From contig NZ_CP016268.1 of the NCBI RefSeq assembly GCF_001677435.1, positions 2,221,001-2,285,000 on the forward strand: a DNA stretch of 64,000 bases, given 5' to 3'. Shown here piece by piece: positions 8,600-18,927 of the stretch; the first letter of the stretch is position 1, and every line of letters begins with the position of its first letter. The notes beneath the pieces are model-generated. The model saw only the letters and a program-made list of their open reading frames with translations, was not told the DNA's origin and did no database searches. A program made the position numbers and the translations under genes. Source of the stretch: Woeseia oceani (GTDB taxonomy: Bacteria; Pseudomonadota; Gammaproteobacteria; Steroidobacterales; Woeseiaceae).

Positions 8600-10687
8600 T
8601 CAGGCTTCGTCGACGTCCTTCATGGACAGTCTGACGCGACCCTGACGATCAACCTCGAGTACCTTAACCCGAACTTCGTCGCCTTCGGCCAGCTTGTCGC
8701 TGACCTTTTCAACCCGTTCGTTTGAAATTTGCGAGATGTGAACAAGGCCATCTTTACCGGGCAGAATTGTCACGAAAGCGCCGAAATCCATCAAGCGAGC
8801 AACCTTGCCTTCGTAAATACGACCCACTTCAACGTCGGCAGTGATCAGGTCAACACGGCGTTTCGCTTCCTTGCCGGATAATCCGTCGACAGAAGCAATA
8901 CGAACCGTTCCGTCATTCTCAATGTCGATAGTCGCGCCGGTCTCTTCTGTAATGGCACGAATAACCGCACCACCCTTACCAATCACCTCACGAATCTTCT
9001 CCGGGTCAATCTTGAAGGTCATGATGGTCGGCGCCCACTCGGACATATCCTCGCGTGGTGCACTGATGACTTTCGCCATTTCGGCCAGAATATGCAGACG
9101 AGCGTCACGTGCCTGATCCAAAGCCTTGCTCATGATCTCGCGAGTGATGCCCTGGATTTTGATATCCATCTGCAACGCAGTGATACCGTCGTCGGTACCG
9201 GCAACCTTGAAGTCCATATCGCCGAGATGATCTTCGTCACCCAGAATGTCGGTCAGGACTGCGAAATCATCGCCTTCCTTAACGAGGCCCATTGCAACGC
9301 CGGCAACCGGTGCCGCAATCGGTACACCCGCGTCCATCAGAGCCAGACTTGAGCCACACACAGAGGCCATCGAGCTGGAGCCGTTGGATTCGGTAATCTC
9401 TGACACCACCCGCAATACATACGGGAACGCTTCCATTGTCGGCATTACTGCCTGAATGCCGCGACGCGCCAGTTTGCCGTGGCCAATTTCGCGCCGTTTG
9501 GGCGAACCAACAAAGCCGGTCTCACCAACGCAGAACGGAGGGAAGTTGTAATGGAACATGAACGGTTCTTTACGCTCGCCGCCGATGGAGTCGATGATCT
9601 GCGCATCCCGCCCTGTGCCGAGCGTTGTAACAACCAAGGCCTGAGTTTCACCACGGGTGAAAATCGCCGAACCGTGAGCCCGCGGCAAAACGCCAACCTC
9701 AACGTCAATCGGTCGGACGGTCTTCGTGTCACGGCCGTCGATACGCGGTTCGCCAGCAATGACGCGCTTGCGTACGATATTTTTTTCCAGTTTCTTCAAA
9801 GCACCGGACACTTCCTCGCTGCTGTAGCGCGGAGTATCGCCAGAGGCAAGTGCTTCCATCGCTGCCGTCTTCGTCTCACCAACCGCAGCCTGACGCTGCA
9901 TCTTGTCAGTAATACGGTAAGCGTCGGCAAGACCTGCTGAAGCTACTTCAGCAACAGCCGCGTCCAGATCCTGGTCAACAGCAGCCGCTTCCCACTCCCA
10001 CTTCGGTTTGCCAACTTCGGCGGCAAACTCATTGATGGCATTGATCGCAACCTGCATCTGCTCATGACCGAAAACGACGGCGCCGAGCATGACTTCCTCC
10101 GACAGGCGCTTGGCCTCCGATTCAACCATCAACACAGCCTGATCGGTACCCGCAACGACGAGGTCAAGATCAGACTCAAGCAGCTGAGCCGCGCTGGGGT
10201 TCAGGATATAGTTGCCATCCTTGTAAGCGACCTTGGCAGCACCAATGGGGCCGGCAAACGGCATACCCGATATGGCCAGCGCCGCTGAGGCACCGAGCAG
10301 TGCAGGAATATCGGAATCAACTTCCGGGTTCAGCGATACGACAGTTGCGATGACCTGCACCTCGTTCGTAAAGCCTTTCGGGAACAGTGGCCGAATCGGT
10401 CGGTCGATCAGACGGCAAATGAGCGTTTCTTTCTCACTCGGCCGGCCTTCACGTTTGAAAAAGCCGCCCGGAATCTTGCCAGCTGCGTAGGTCTTTTCCT
10501 GATAATTGACGGTCAGCGGAAAGAAGTCGCGGCCTGGCTCCGCCGTCTTGCGACCTACCGCGGTAACCAATACTTCGGTATCCGCCATTTTCACCATTAC
10601 TGCGCCGTCGGCCTGGCGCGCGATCGCACCGGTTTCCAGCGTTACTGTGTGTTCCCCGAATTGGAACGATTTGCTGATAGCTTTCAC
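8600..10687 (-). CDS. pnp: polyribonucleotide nucleotidyltransferase (PNPase)
   Basis: A 695-aa 3'-5' phosphorolytic exoribonuclease, homotrimeric and part of the RNA degradosome. Two RNase PH-like domains come first ([40 protein letters not shown]), then the KH domain ([18 protein letters not shown]) and C-terminal S1 domain ([18 protein letters not shown]). It follows rpsO with a 97-nt spacer holding a hairpin, as in E. coli, where this spacer contains a terminator and an RNase III site for PNPase autoregulation. The gene ends exactly where the convergent EAL gene ends, so no terminator exists between them. Confidence 0.98.
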   Translation of the reverse strand: MKAISKSFQFGEHTVTLETGAIARQADGAVMVKMADTEVLVTAVGRKTAEPGRDFFPLTVNYQEKTYAAGKIPGGFFKREGRPSEKETLICRLIDRPIRPLFPKGFTNEVQVIATVVSLNPEVDSDIPALLGASAALAISGMPFAGPIGAAKVAYKDGNYILNPSAAQLLESDLDLVVAGTDQAVLMVESEAKRLSEEVMLGAVVFGHEQMQVAINAINEFAAEVGKPKWEWEAAAVDQDLDAAVAEVASAGLADAYRITDKMQRQAAVGETKTAAMEALASGDTPRYSSEEVSGALKKLEKNIVRKRVIAGEPRIDGRDTKTVRPIDVEVGVLPRAHGSAIFTRGETQALVVTTLGTGRDAQIIDSIGGERKEPFMFHYNFPPFCVGETGFVGSPKRREIGHGKLARRGIQAVMPTMEAFPYVLRVVSEITESNGSSSMASVCGSSLALMDAGVPIAAPVAGVAMGLVKEGDDFAVLTDILGDEDHLGDMDFKVAGTDDGITALQMDIKIQGITREIMSKALDQARDARLHILAEMAKVISAPREDMSEWAPTIMTFKIDPEKIREVIGKGGAVIRAITEETGATIDIENDGTVRIASVDGLSGKEAKRRVDLITADVEVGRIYEGKVARLMDFGAFVTILPGKDGLVHISQISNERVEKVSDKLAEGDEVRVKVLEVDRQGRVRLSMKDVDEA

Positions 10688-10720
10688 TTAGATTCTCGTA
10701 TGAATTTAACAGGCAAGACA

Positions 10721-10758
10721 AAGCCACCCGAACCCATTACAGGATCGCGCGGTGGCTT
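10721..10758 (-). terminator. hairpin in the rpsO-pnp spacer
   Basis: AAGCCACC (10721-10728) pairs with GGTGGCTT (10751-10758) around a 22-nt loop; on the minus strand the stem runs into TTTGTCTTG. It could be a partial terminator or an RNase III processing stem like the one used in E. coli to autoregulate pnp. The position supports this; the processing role is inferred. Confidence 0.6.
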
Positions 10759-10784
10759 CGTTCATTGCACTTGGCGCCGAATAT

Positions 10785-11054
10785 TTAACGGCGGAGACCG
10801 AGCCGGGAAATCAGCTCGCGGTACCGCGCCTGATCTTTGCCTTTCAGGTAATCAAGCAGCTTGCGACGCTTGTTAACCATTTTCAGTAGACCCTGCCGGG
10901 AGTGGTGGTCTTTCTTGTGCTCGCCGAAATGCTCGGTGAGCTCGCTAATTCGTGCTGACAGCAGCGCGACCTGAACTTCCGGCGAACCGGTGTCTCCCTC
11001 GCCACGGGCGAAATCCGCGACAATGCTGCTCTTGTTTCCAGTGGAAAGTGACAT
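10785..11054 (-). CDS. rpsO: 30S ribosomal protein S15
   Basis: 89 aa, the usual S15 length. The characteristic segments are [40 protein letters not shown] and [21 protein letters not shown]15 binds 16S rRNA early and organises the 30S platform; in E. coli it represses its own translation. It lies between truB and pnp in the conserved order. A spacer of about 150 nt with a hairpin (11167-11196) separates it from truB and probably holds its own promoter (TAGAAT near 11111). Confidence 0.98.
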   Translation of the reverse strand: MSLSTGNKSSIVADFARGEGDTGSPEVQVALLSARISELTEHFGEHKKDHHSRQGLLKMVNKRRKLLDYLKGKDQARYRELISRLGLRR

Positions 11055-11166
11055 TACTCAAAAACTCCAATCGTTCTCTAATCTTAGGCCCTTTTTGGAA
11101 GCGCGCTATTCTAGCGCCTGTTCCCGGCCGTTAATAGCCCATTCGCGTGAATATAGGCGTTATTTT

Positions 11167-11196
11167 GCCTGTCAGCGGCTCTGGACCGCTGCAGGC
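11167..11196 (-). terminator. hairpin between truB and rpsO
   Basis: GCCTG-T-CAGCGG (11167-11178) pairs with CCGCTG-CAGGC (11186-11196) around a 7-nt loop with one bulged T. There is no good U-tract on the minus strand, so it may be a processing or stabilising stem rather than a terminator. Confidence 0.4.
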
Positions 11197-11203
11197 CTGT
11201 CAT

Positions 11204-12139
11204 TCACGGTGCCAAATTAAACACCCGCTTCGGCGCCAGCCGGCTCTCACTGACCGATTCCGCGATACCGACGAACCGCCCGGCACCGTCGTAGACCCGC
11301 AGCAAGGTACCCAGGGGCCATTCTGCATTGGCAGAAACCGGCTGGCCACGCTCGAAACGCTCGCAATCGGCCGTTTGCAACGCACAGGACGGCCAATGTT
11401 GCAGCGCACTGTCTATGGGTAACAAGTGCGCGTACAGCGCTTCAAGGTCACCGTCTGCCGCCAGCTCTTCCAACTCGGCCAACTCCACCATGTCTTTGGC
11501 GGCAAACCCGGCCACGGTCTCCCGATGCAGCACAACCGTATGCGCCAGGGTACCCGCGACGGCCGCCACGTCCTCGACGAGCGTCCTTATATAAGTGCCC
11601 TTGGAACAGCTGACTCGAAAAGCCAGCCGCCGCCCATGGTATTCCAGCAGCTCAATCTGACTGATTCGTATAGGTCGGGCAGCCCGTTCTACCACCTGCC
11701 CCTGACGGGCCAGCTCGTAGAGCCGTTTGCCGTCTTTTTTCAGTGCCGAGTACATTGGCGGGACCTGTTTGGACTCACCTAAGAATCCAGCGAGAATCTC
11801 AGTCCAGCGTTCGGCATCCAGTTCCGGCACAGCGGCCGAAGAAATCAATTTTCCGTCAGCGTCCGCGGTGTCCGTGGATTCGCCCAGTTTGGCGACAACC
11901 CTGTACGACTTGTCTGCATCCAGCAAATAGGCAGAAACCTTGGTCGCCTCGCCGAAACACAGCGGCAACATGCCGGTCGCGGCCGGATCCAGGCTCCCGG
12001 TGTGCCCACCTTTGCGGGCCTTCAGCAGGCGTTTCACTCTCTGCAGTGCCTGATTCGACGTCATGCCCGCTGGCTTGTTGAGCAACACAAGACCGTGCAC
12101 GGGCAGTGTTTCCCGTCGCTTTTGCAGAGCGGTGGCCAT
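11204..12139 (-). CDS. truB: tRNA pseudouridine(55) synthase
   Basis: A 311-aa enzyme that makes pseudouridine 55 in the T-loop of elongator tRNAs. The N-terminus has GLVLLNKPAGMTSNQALQRV, and the catalytic Asp lies in GHTGSLDPAATGMLPLCFGE near residue 50. Conserved KGTYIRTLVEDVA follows, and a C-terminal PUA-like domain is present (RVYDGAGRFVGIAE). The ATG overlaps the rbfA stop (TGATG), implying translational coupling; a TTG one codon upstream is less likely. Confidence 0.97.
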   Translation of the reverse strand: MATALQKRRETLPVHGLVLLNKPAGMTSNQALQRVKRLLKARKGGHTGSLDPAATGMLPLCFGEATKVSAYLLDADKSYRVVAKLGESTDTADADGKLISSAAVPELDAERWTEILAGFLGESKQVPPMYSALKKDGKRLYELARQGQVVERAARPIRISQIELLEYHGRRLAFRVSCSKGTYIRTLVEDVAAVAGTLAHTVVLHRETVAGFAAKDMVELAELEELAADGDLEALYAHLLPIDSALQHWPSCALQTADCERFERGQPVSANAEWPLGTLLRVYDGAGRFVGIAESVSESRLAPKRVFNLAP

Positions 12140-12507
12140 CAATCTTTGCCGTTGTTGCCCTGGTCGATCGCATCCTGAATCAGCTTCGACATGGCAGATC
12201 CGTGCGCAATACTGTCGTCGTGCGCGAAGCGCAATTCCGGTACGTGACGAACTTTCATCGCCCGCCCGAGCTTGCTGCGCAGAAAGCCGCTGGCCTTGGT
12301 TAACGCATCAAGTGCAGGCTGTGGTTCATCGTCCGGATTCAACAGGCTGAAATACACCCGTGCGACACTGAGGTCACGAGACAACTCGACCGCTGTCAAC
12401 GAGGCTGACTCCAGACGTGGATCCTTAACCTCGGTCCACAGCAGTTCGCTCAAGGTGCGCAGCACCTGAGCGCCCATGCGCTGACTCCGGGAGTATTCAC
12501 GTGGCAT
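12139..12507 (-). CDS. rbfA: 30S ribosome-binding factor A
   Basis: A 122-aa KH-fold protein that binds the late-assembly 30S subunit and is needed for 16S rRNA 5'-end maturation and cold adaptation. It begins MPREYSRSQRMGAQVLRTLS; conserved segments are ESASLTAVELSRDLSVARVY and the C-terminal RHVPELRFAHDDS. It sits between infB (22 nt upstream) and truB (1-nt overlap), the standard order. Confidence 0.97.
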   Translation of the reverse strand: MPREYSRSQRMGAQVLRTLSELLWTEVKDPRLESASLTAVELSRDLSVARVYFSLLNPDDEPQPALDALTKASGFLRSKLGRAMKVRHVPELRFAHDDSIAHGSAMSKLIQDAIDQGNNGKD

Positions 12508-12529
12508 CGTCAGACCCGTCGTCGATCAA

Positions 12530-15052
12530 TTATTCAATGAAACGGGCAACTTCTACCCGCTCAAAGCATTCAATCTGATCGCCAGGCTTCACGTCGTTGT
12601 AATTTTTCACACCGATGCCGCACTCGGTACCCGCACGGACTTCGTTCACGTTGTCTTTGAAGCGACGCAGAGACTCGAGCTCGCCTTCGTAGATCACGAC
12701 ATTGTCTCGCAGAACGCGAATCGGTAGCGCGCGTTTCACGTAGCCTTCGCTCACGATACAACCAGCGACATTGCCAAGCTTCGGCGACGTGAATACCTCT
12801 TTGACTTCGGCCAGACCAACGATGTTCTCGCGAATTTCCGGGGACAACAGGCCGCTAAGAGCCGCTTTCACGTCATCTATGGCCTCGTAAATAATGCTGT
12901 AATAGCGAACGTCCACACCGGACTCTTTAATGGCGGTACGCGCAGCTCCATCGGCCCTGACGTTAAAGCCGATAATGACGGCTTTCGAGGCCGCCGCCAA
13001 AGTCGCGTCCGATTCAGTAATACCGCCAACACCCGAGCTGATGACCTTGACCTTCACCTCATCGTTGGAGAGTTTGGTCAATGCGTCGCGCAATGCTTCG
13101 GTACTGCCATGCACATCCGATTTGATGATCAGCGGCACTTCCCCGAGCTCGGCTTCGGTCATCTGACTAAAGACATCCTCCAGCTTCGCGGCTTGCTGTT
13201 GTGCCAGTTTCGTTTCACGCGTCTTGCTCTGCCGGAACTCCGCAACTTCGCGTGCTTTACGCTCGTTCTTGACGACCAGGAACTCATCACCCGAGCTCGG
13301 CGTCTTGGACAGACCAAGTACAGCAACCGGCGTAGATGGACCTGCCGAACTAACGGATTTTTGCGTGCCGTCAAACATGTTGCGTACCCGGCCATACTCT
13401 TCACCGGCGATAATCATGTCGCCCTGCTTCAGAGTACCCGCCTGTACAAGCAGCGTTGCGACGGCACCGCGGCCCTTTTCGAGGCTCGATTCGATGACGA
13501 TGCCTTGCGCCGGACCCTCGGCAACGGCCTTGAGATCCATGACTTCTGCCTGCAGAAGCAACGCATCCAGTAGCTGATCAATACCTTCGCCGGTATGCGC
13601 GGAAACGGGAACGAACATATTGTCGCCACCCCAGTCTTCTGAAATAACCTCGTGCTGCGACAACTCATTCTTTACGCGCTCGATGTCCGCCGCTTCCCGA
13701 TCAATCTTGTTGATAGCGACAACGATAGGAACATCGGCAGCACGTGCGTGTTTGATCGCCTCCACCGTTTGTGGTTTGACGCCGTCATCAGCCGCTACCA
13801 CCAGAATTACGATATCGGTCGCCTGTGCTCCGCGCGCACGCATGGCAGTAAACGCCGCGTGACCCGGTGTGTCGAGGAAAGTGATGTTGCCTTTGTCTGT
13901 AGAGACATTGTAGGCACCGATATGCTGAGTGATACCACCCGCCTCATCATCAACAACTTTCGCTCGACGTATGTAGTCGAGCAACGAAGTCTTGCCGTGA
14001 TCGACATGCCCCATCACCGTAACAACCGGTGCACGCGGTAACTCGTCGCCCGTTGGCTTCTCGTTCGCCAGCAAGTCTTCGTCCATCTCGGCGCCGCTCA
14101 CCAGCTTCACCGTATGACCGAATTCTTCTACAACCAGCGTGGCTGTATCCTGGTCGATGACCTGATTGATGGTCACCATTGCACCCATGTTGAACAGTAC
14201 TTTGACAACTTCATTGCCTTTTACTGCCATACGCTGGGCTAACTCGGAAACGGCAATACTTTCGGGAAGCGCGACTTCGCGAATGACGGGCGCGGTTGGC
14301 CGTTCGAAACCATGCTGGCCGTCACCGGCGACATTGACGGGACGTCGACGCGACGGAGCCTTACGCTTGCGACGACCGCTCTTGTCACCAGCCACGTGCA
14401 ACTCTTTGCGGCCATAGCGAGTTTCGCCAGGCTTGGCTTTCTTGCGGTCTTTTTCCTTGGCCCGGCGTTCGCGAGCATCTTGCTCCGCTTTCTCCAGGCG
14501 GGTTTTTTCTTCGGCGGCCGCCGCAGCTTCTTTCGCTGCTTTTTCGCGAGCAGCGTCTTCCGCTTCGCGCTTGGCCTCTTCTTTCTGCCGCTTGGACTCT
14601 TCTTCTTTCTTAACCAGCGCTTCGCGCTCGGCCTTCTCGCGCTCTAAGGCGAGACGTGCCTCCTCGATACGGTCAAGTTCGGCTTGCCGTTCGGCGTCCA
14701 GCGCATCCTGCTCTTTCTGCGCCTGCTCTTCAAGAACGCCGCGTTTGATGTAAGTACGCTTCTGACGAACCTCAACATTGACGGTACGTGACCGCCCCTG
14801 TGCACCGGCCAGCCTCAGTTCAGACTGCGATTTGCGCTTGAGCGTGATTCGCCGCGGCGCACCATCGTCACCTGTCGTGTCTTGCTGACCATGACTGCGG
14901 CGTAGGTGCGTCAGCAGCTCGAGCTTCGCGTCCTCGCTAATTGTATCGTCGGAACCTTTTACTTTGATTCCAGCCTCATCAAGCTGCGCGAGCAGCTTGT
15001 CGACCGAAACTTTCAGTACGTCCGCAAATTGTGCAACAGTAACGTCAGCCAT
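12530..15052 (-). CDS. infB: translation initiation factor IF-2
   Basis: An 840-aa GTPase that places fMet-tRNA on the 30S P site and drives subunit joining. The N-terminal IF2_N domain ([20 protein letters not shown]) is followed by a long, highly charged Glu/Lys/Ala-rich linker. The G domain begins at [20 protein letters not shown] (G1), with DTPGHAAFT (G3) and AINKID (G4), then the C-terminal fMet-tRNA-binding domains. Its length is in the usual gammaproteobacterial range. It lies 22 nt behind nusA in the rimP operon. Confidence 0.98.
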   Translation of the reverse strand: MADVTVAQFADVLKVSVDKLLAQLDEAGIKVKGSDDTISEDAKLELLTHLRRSHGQQDTTGDDGAPRRITLKRKSQSELRLAGAQGRSRTVNVEVRQKRTYIKRGVLEEQAQKEQDALDAERQAELDRIEEARLALEREKAEREALVKKEEESKRQKEEAKREAEDAAREKAAKEAAAAAEEKTRLEKAEQDARERRAKEKDRKKAKPGETRYGRKELHVAGDKSGRRKRKAPSRRRPVNVAGDGQHGFERPTAPVIREVALPESIAVSELAQRMAVKGNEVVKVLFNMGAMVTINQVIDQDTATLVVEEFGHTVKLVSGAEMDEDLLANEKPTGDELPRAPVVTVMGHVDHGKTSLLDYIRRAKVVDDEAGGITQHIGAYNVSTDKGNITFLDTPGHAAFTAMRARGAQATDIVILVVAADDGVKPQTVEAIKHARAADVPIVVAINKIDREAADIERVKNELSQHEVISEDWGGDNMFVPVSAHTGEGIDQLLDALLLQAEVMDLKAVAEGPAQGIVIESSLEKGRGAVATLLVQAGTLKQGDMIIAGEEYGRVRNMFDGTQKSVSSAGPSTPVAVLGLSKTPSSGDEFLVVKNERKAREVAEFRQSKTRETKLAQQQAAKLEDVFSQMTEAELGEVPLIIKSDVHGSTEALRDALTKLSNDEVKVKVISSGVGGITESDATLAAASKAVIIGFNVRADGAARTAIKESGVDVRYYSIIYEAIDDVKAALSGLLSPEIRENIVGLAEVKEVFTSPKLGNVAGCIVSEGYVKRALPIRVLRDNVVIYEGELESLRRFKDNVNEVRAGTECGIGVKNYNDVKPGDQIECFERVEVARFIE

Positions 15053-15074
15053 TACTTACTCCAGTGTTCCGTCA

Positions 15075-16577
15075 TCAGGCCTGCTGTTCTGCTTCGAACC
15101 AATGGGCGCGGGCTTTCATGATCAGGGCAGCTGCTTCTTCCTGATCCATTTCATTAATCTCAAGCAGATCATCAGTTGCCAACTCGGCGAGATCTTCGCG
15201 AGTAACAACGCCTTCGCTCGCCAGCTTGAAAGCCAGTCCACGATCCATGCCTTCGATACTAAGCAGGTCTTCTGCCGGCTCAGCTTCATCGATTTTTTCT
15301 TCCTGAACAATGGCCTGCGTTAGCAGTACGTCGCGGGCACGATTGCGCAGTTCATTGACGATATCTTCGTCAAACTCTTCGATAGCGAGTAATTCCGAAG
15401 TTGGTACATAGGCGACTTCTTCGATAGTCGAGAAGCCTTCCTGTACCAGAATCAACGCAACCTCTTCGTCAACATCCAGCTGCTTTGAAAAGAGGTCCAG
15501 CAACTCACGAGTTTCTTTTTCGGTCTTCTGCTCAGCGTCATTTTCCGTCATGACATTGAGCTCCCAACCCGTCAGCTCGCTGGCGAGGCGAATGTTTTGT
15601 CCACCGCGACCGATGGCCTGCGACAGCTTGTCTTCGTCGACAGCGATATCCATGCTGTGCGAATCCTCATCAACCACAATGGACACAACTTCAGCTGGCG
15701 ACATTGCATTGACGACGTACTGCGCCATGTTTTCGTTCCAGAGAATGATGTCGACTCGTTCACCGGCTAACTCATTGGAAACGGCCTGGACGCGCGAACC
15801 ACGCATGCCCACGCAAGCGCCGACCGGATCGATCCGTGAATCGTTGCTCTTCACAGCGATCTTGGCGCGCAATCCCGGATCACGAGCAGCACCCAAAATC
15901 TCGATCAACCCCTGCCCGACTTCGGGGACCTCAATCTTGAACAGTTCAACCAGAAATTCCGGCGAAGTACGGGTCATGAACAACTGCGGGCCCCGTGGCT
16001 CCGAACGCACTTCTGTCAGCAATGCTTTCATGCGATCTTGCGGACGAACCGGCTCACGCGGCACCATTTGGTCACGCGAAACAAAACCTTCCGCATTACC
16101 GCCCAGGTCGATGTAAACACCGTTGCGGTCAACACGCTTAACCAGACCCGACAGCATCTCGCCGACGCGTTCTTTGTATTCCTCGACAACCTGCTCGCGT
16201 TCCGCTTCACGGACTTTCTGCACGATGACCTGTTTCGCTGTTTGCGCCGCGATGCGCCCGAAATCGACCGACTCCATAGGCACTTCGACGTAGCCACCTG
16301 GTTGTGCATCAGGATCGATATCAACCGCATCGATCATCCGCAGTTCGCGATCAGGAAATTCGAGCTCAGTGGATTCGTCTTCAAATACCAACCAGCGTCG
16401 GAACGTCTCGTAATCGCCAGTCTCACGATCGATCGTTACCCGTACGTCAATGTCGTCGCCATTGCGACGCCTCGTCGCCGATGCGAGAGCCGCTTCGATA
16501 GCTTCGAAGATGATGTCTTTGTCGACGCCTTTCTCGTTAGAGACGGCATCCACCACCATCAGAATTTCTTTACTCAT
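15075..16577 (-). CDS. nusA: transcription termination/antitermination factor NusA
   Basis: A 500-aa RNA polymerase-binding factor affecting pausing, termination and antitermination. Order: N-terminal RNAP-binding domain (MSKEILMVVDAVSNEKGVDK), S1 domain (GMLSGLVKRVDRNGVYIDLG), two KH domains (RIDPVGACVGMRGSRVQAVS; AIGRGGQNIRLASELTG) and two C-terminal acidic helix-hairpin repeats (EEFDEDIVNELRNRARDVLL; INEMDQEEAAALIMKARAHW) as in E. coli. It sits between rimP and infB. In E. coli this operon is autoregulated through NusA action on leader terminators; the leader here also has two terminators. Confidence 0.98.
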   Translation of the reverse strand: MSKEILMVVDAVSNEKGVDKDIIFEAIEAALASATRRRNGDDIDVRVTIDRETGDYETFRRWLVFEDESTELEFPDRELRMIDAVDIDPDAQPGGYVEVPMESVDFGRIAAQTAKQVIVQKVREAEREQVVEEYKERVGEMLSGLVKRVDRNGVYIDLGGNAEGFVSRDQMVPREPVRPQDRMKALLTEVRSEPRGPQLFMTRTSPEFLVELFKIEVPEVGQGLIEILGAARDPGLRAKIAVKSNDSRIDPVGACVGMRGSRVQAVSNELAGERVDIILWNENMAQYVVNAMSPAEVVSIVVDEDSHSMDIAVDEDKLSQAIGRGGQNIRLASELTGWELNVMTENDAEQKTEKETRELLDLFSKQLDVDEEVALILVQEGFSTIEEVAYVPTSELLAIEEFDEDIVNELRNRARDVLLTQAIVQEEKIDEAEPAEDLLSIEGMDRGLAFKLASEGVVTREDLAELATDDLLEINEMDQEEAAALIMKARAHWFEAEQQA

Positions 16578-16611
16578 AATCTCTACCTAGTCCATGCGGC
16601 AATCATCGCTA

Positions 16612-17061
16612 TCAAAGCGATGGCACCAGTCGGGCCAACTCAATGGTCTTGATCGGCAAGCTATGAGCTTGTCCGTCGACCTCAACCTCTATGTTCTCTT
16701 CGTTCGCGGCCACCAGTGTGCCGCGATAATTGCGTCGCCCATCCAGCGGCATACGCAGTTTGATCTTTACAACTTCACCCAAAAAGCGTTCAAAATGTGC
16801 GGGTTTCGACAACCGCCGATCCAGGCCCGGCGAAGACACTTCCAGAGCGTACTGCCCGGGCAGCGGGTCTTCTACGTCGAGAATAGCGCTGATCTGCCGG
16901 CTGACTTTCTCGCAATCCTCCAGCACGATGCCGTCTGGCTTGTCGATGAAAATCCGCAGCACGCCGTCACGGCCGCCGAGTTTGGCCTCCAGATCGCACA
17001 ATTCATAACCCAGACCTTCAATAGCAGGCTCCAGCAACCGGGCGAGCTCCTCACTGGTCAT
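16612..17061 (-). CDS. rimP: ribosome maturation factor RimP
   Basis: A 149-aa 30S assembly factor, first gene of the rimP-nusA-infB operon. It has the N-terminal alpha/beta domain (LLEPAIEGLGYELCDLEAKL) and the C-terminal SH3-like domain (YALEVSSPGLDRRLSKPAHF, then GEVVKIKLRMPLDGRRNYRG). It acts in the cytosol on pre-30S particles. A leader of about 215 nt separates it from its promoter. Confidence 0.96.
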   Translation of the reverse strand: MTSEELARLLEPAIEGLGYELCDLEAKLGGRDGVLRIFIDKPDGIVLEDCEKVSRQISAILDVEDPLPGQYALEVSSPGLDRRLSKPAHFERFLGEVVKIKLRMPLDGRRNYRGTLVAANEENIEVEVDGQAHSLPIKTIELARLVPSL

Positions 17062-17106
17062 CTTGAAAGCCTCATAAACGCCTGTTTTTTAAACATATTT
17101 CCTAAA

Positions 17107-17130
17107 CAAAAAATGGGCCTTCGGCCCATT
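17107..17130 (-). terminator. second intrinsic terminator in the rimP operon leader
   Basis: AATGGGCC (17112-17119) pairs with GGCCCATT (17123-17130) around a 3-nt loop; on the minus strand it is followed by six T (17113-17108). It lies about 45 nt upstream of rimP, so transcription must read through it to express the operon. Confidence 0.8.
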
Positions 17131-17173
17131 CGTCATACCCTCGGTCCGAGCCCGAGCCACTGTCACCGGGCAA

Positions 17174-17196
17174 CAAAAAACCCCATAGCGGGGTTT
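17174..17196 (-). terminator. first intrinsic terminator in the rimP operon leader
   Basis: AAACCCC (17178-17184) pairs with GGGGTTT (17190-17196) around ATAGC; the minus strand continues with a run of T (complement of 17174-17179). Just upstream on the minus strand are ACGAAGAAA and a tRNA-like GCTACCA end (17215-17221), the same arrangement found behind tRNA-fMet at 20.9 kb. Confidence 0.75.
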
Positions 17197-17285
17197 CTTC
17201 GTCTACCAAGTAGCTGGTAGCGGAGGCAAGTTCGCATTCCAAGACAATCGTCCGTAGTGCAAAGCCGACCACCCGCAGGCGCGCG

Positions 17286-17314
17286 ATTATAGGCAATTCG
17301 GGCGCGCCGCGCAA
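17286..17314 (-). promoter_or_regulatory. sigma-70-type promoter of the rimP-nusA-infB operon
   Basis: On the minus strand: -35 TTGCGC (complement of 17309-17314), 17-bp spacer, -10 TATAAT (complement of 17286-17291). The bases after the -10 are CGCGCG, a GC-rich discriminator. The 17062-17463 gap holds this promoter, the two leader terminators and no gene. Confidence 0.75.
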
Positions 17315-17463
17315 TCACGGCCGCAGGTTCGCGTGCGACCACGCTGGCGACAATCACAGGCAATCGCTGTACGGGCACGGCAGTGATCCCACATAGGCTA
17401 TGTCCGCACCGGACACGGCGACCCGCCGTGCGCGCCGCCCGCACACACCGGCATAGCGCCGTA

Positions 17464-18816
17464 TCAGCTGCCGGCCCTGCGTGTTACCCAGAAAAAGAGC
17501 GCTCCCAGCAAGCACCAGAAAATGACGATGGCCCACTCCTGGGGCCAGATCAGCGCGGCCGGGCTCCACGGCAGATACAACGACGCCAGCCCGACTGACA
17601 GCAACAGAGCTGCCGAGCCGACCAGCCTGCCGCAGCCCACGCGGTACGGTCGTTGCATATCCGGCTCTCGCTTGCGCAAAACCAGAAATGACAAAGCAAC
17701 CATGGCATAAGCGGTAACGATCCCCAGCCCGCCGGCATCAACCAGCCAGACCATGGCCGGGCGGCCAAACAGGGGCGCTATGATCGCAAAACCGCCGACC
17801 AGCATGATCGCGCGGTGCGGTGTCCGGTATTTTGGGTGCAAAACCCCGAATACCGCAGGCGCCTGCCCGGCGGCTGCCAGGGCATACAGCGCGCGACTGC
17901 CACCAATCAGGAACGCGTTCCAGCTGGTGATGATCCCGGCGATACCGCCGATCACAAGTAACTGCCCCGCCCATTCACCGCCAAACAATGCGGTCGCTGC
18001 CTCCGCGGTTGGCAATGTTGCTTCGGAACGGCGTGCCGCGGGCAAGCCCAGCGCCACCGCCCCGATCACTGCGGCGTACCAGAGGACCGCCATAACGATG
18101 GATACCACCAGCAGACGACCTATATCCGCGAACGGCACATTGACCTCCTCCGCGGACTGCGGAATGACGTCGAAACCCACGAACATGAATGGCACCATCA
18201 CCAGGACAGAAGCCATGCCAGCCATACCGCCGACGAAGCCCGGCGCAACGTTGCCGACGTCTCCGTACACCGCGGCGCCGCAGAACAGCGCCACACCAAT
18301 CAGCAGAATGATTACGACCACCAGAACCTGCAGTTTGGCCGCCGTGCGAATTCCAATGCAATTGAGTACTACCATTGAGATCGCCGGCAATGACCCGGTC
18401 GCAACCCAGCTGGCGTTTACCTCCCACTCCGCCACAGTCCACAGATAACCCTGGCTGAATCCGGGAATGAGGTATTCGAGTACGGTGGGTAGAGCAACAG
18501 CTTCGAATGCGACTACTGACACGTAGCCGAGCAAGATGGCCCATGTGCACACGAACGATGCGGTCTTGCCCAGCGCCCGTTTCGAATACGCGTGCTCCCC
18601 ACCAACCAGCGGCATCGCCGACGCGAGCTCTGCGTATGTCAGGCCAACCAGGATCACCGCGGTACCGCCGAGCAAAAACGCAGTCACGGCACCGGCAGGA
18701 CCCGCGTTGTTGACCCAGACGCCGCTCAACGCCACCCAGGACCAGCCAACCATGGCACCGAAGGCCAATGACAGCACTTCGCGTCTGTTGATAACTCTGA
18801 CGAATCCGCTGTTCAT
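17464..18816 (-). CDS. APC-superfamily amino acid/polyamine permease
   Basis: A 450-aa polytopic inner-membrane protein with about 12 hydrophobic segments. The N-terminal motif INRREVLSLAFGAMVGWSWV is typical of APC transporters, followed by AGPAGAVTAFLLGG and a GGEHAYSKRALGKTA-like loop. Family members import amino acids by proton or solute coupling; the substrate cannot be told. The ATG at 18816 is chosen because AAGGA lies 5 nt upstream; a TTG at 18867 would add 17 residues without a site. With the DUF2254 gene it forms an accessory pair between rimP and tRNA-fMet. Confidence 0.85.
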   Translation of the reverse strand: MNSGFVRVINRREVLSLAFGAMVGWSWVALSGVWVNNAGPAGAVTAFLLGGTAVILVGLTYAELASAMPLVGGEHAYSKRALGKTASFVCTWAILLGYVSVVAFEAVALPTVLEYLIPGFSQGYLWTVAEWEVNASWVATGSLPAISMVVLNCIGIRTAAKLQVLVVVIILLIGVALFCGAAVYGDVGNVAPGFVGGMAGMASVLVMVPFMFVGFDVIPQSAEEVNVPFADIGRLLVVSIVMAVLWYAAVIGAVALGLPAARRSEATLPTAEAATALFGGEWAGQLLVIGGIAGIITSWNAFLIGGSRALYALAAAGQAPAVFGVLHPKYRTPHRAIMLVGGFAIIAPLFGRPAMVWLVDAGGLGIVTAYAMVALSFLVLRKREPDMQRPYRVGCGRLVGSAALLLSVGLASLYLPWSPAALIWPQEWAIVIFWCLLGALFFWVTRRAGS

Positions 18817-18927
18817 GCCTGTCCTTGACGAAGTGGGCTCTGGCGCAAGTGACGCTCCAACGGACAACGATAGTCAACAACGCAGTATGAATGAAGTGGT
18901 AGTCGCCCCGCGCGCAGCATCATAACT

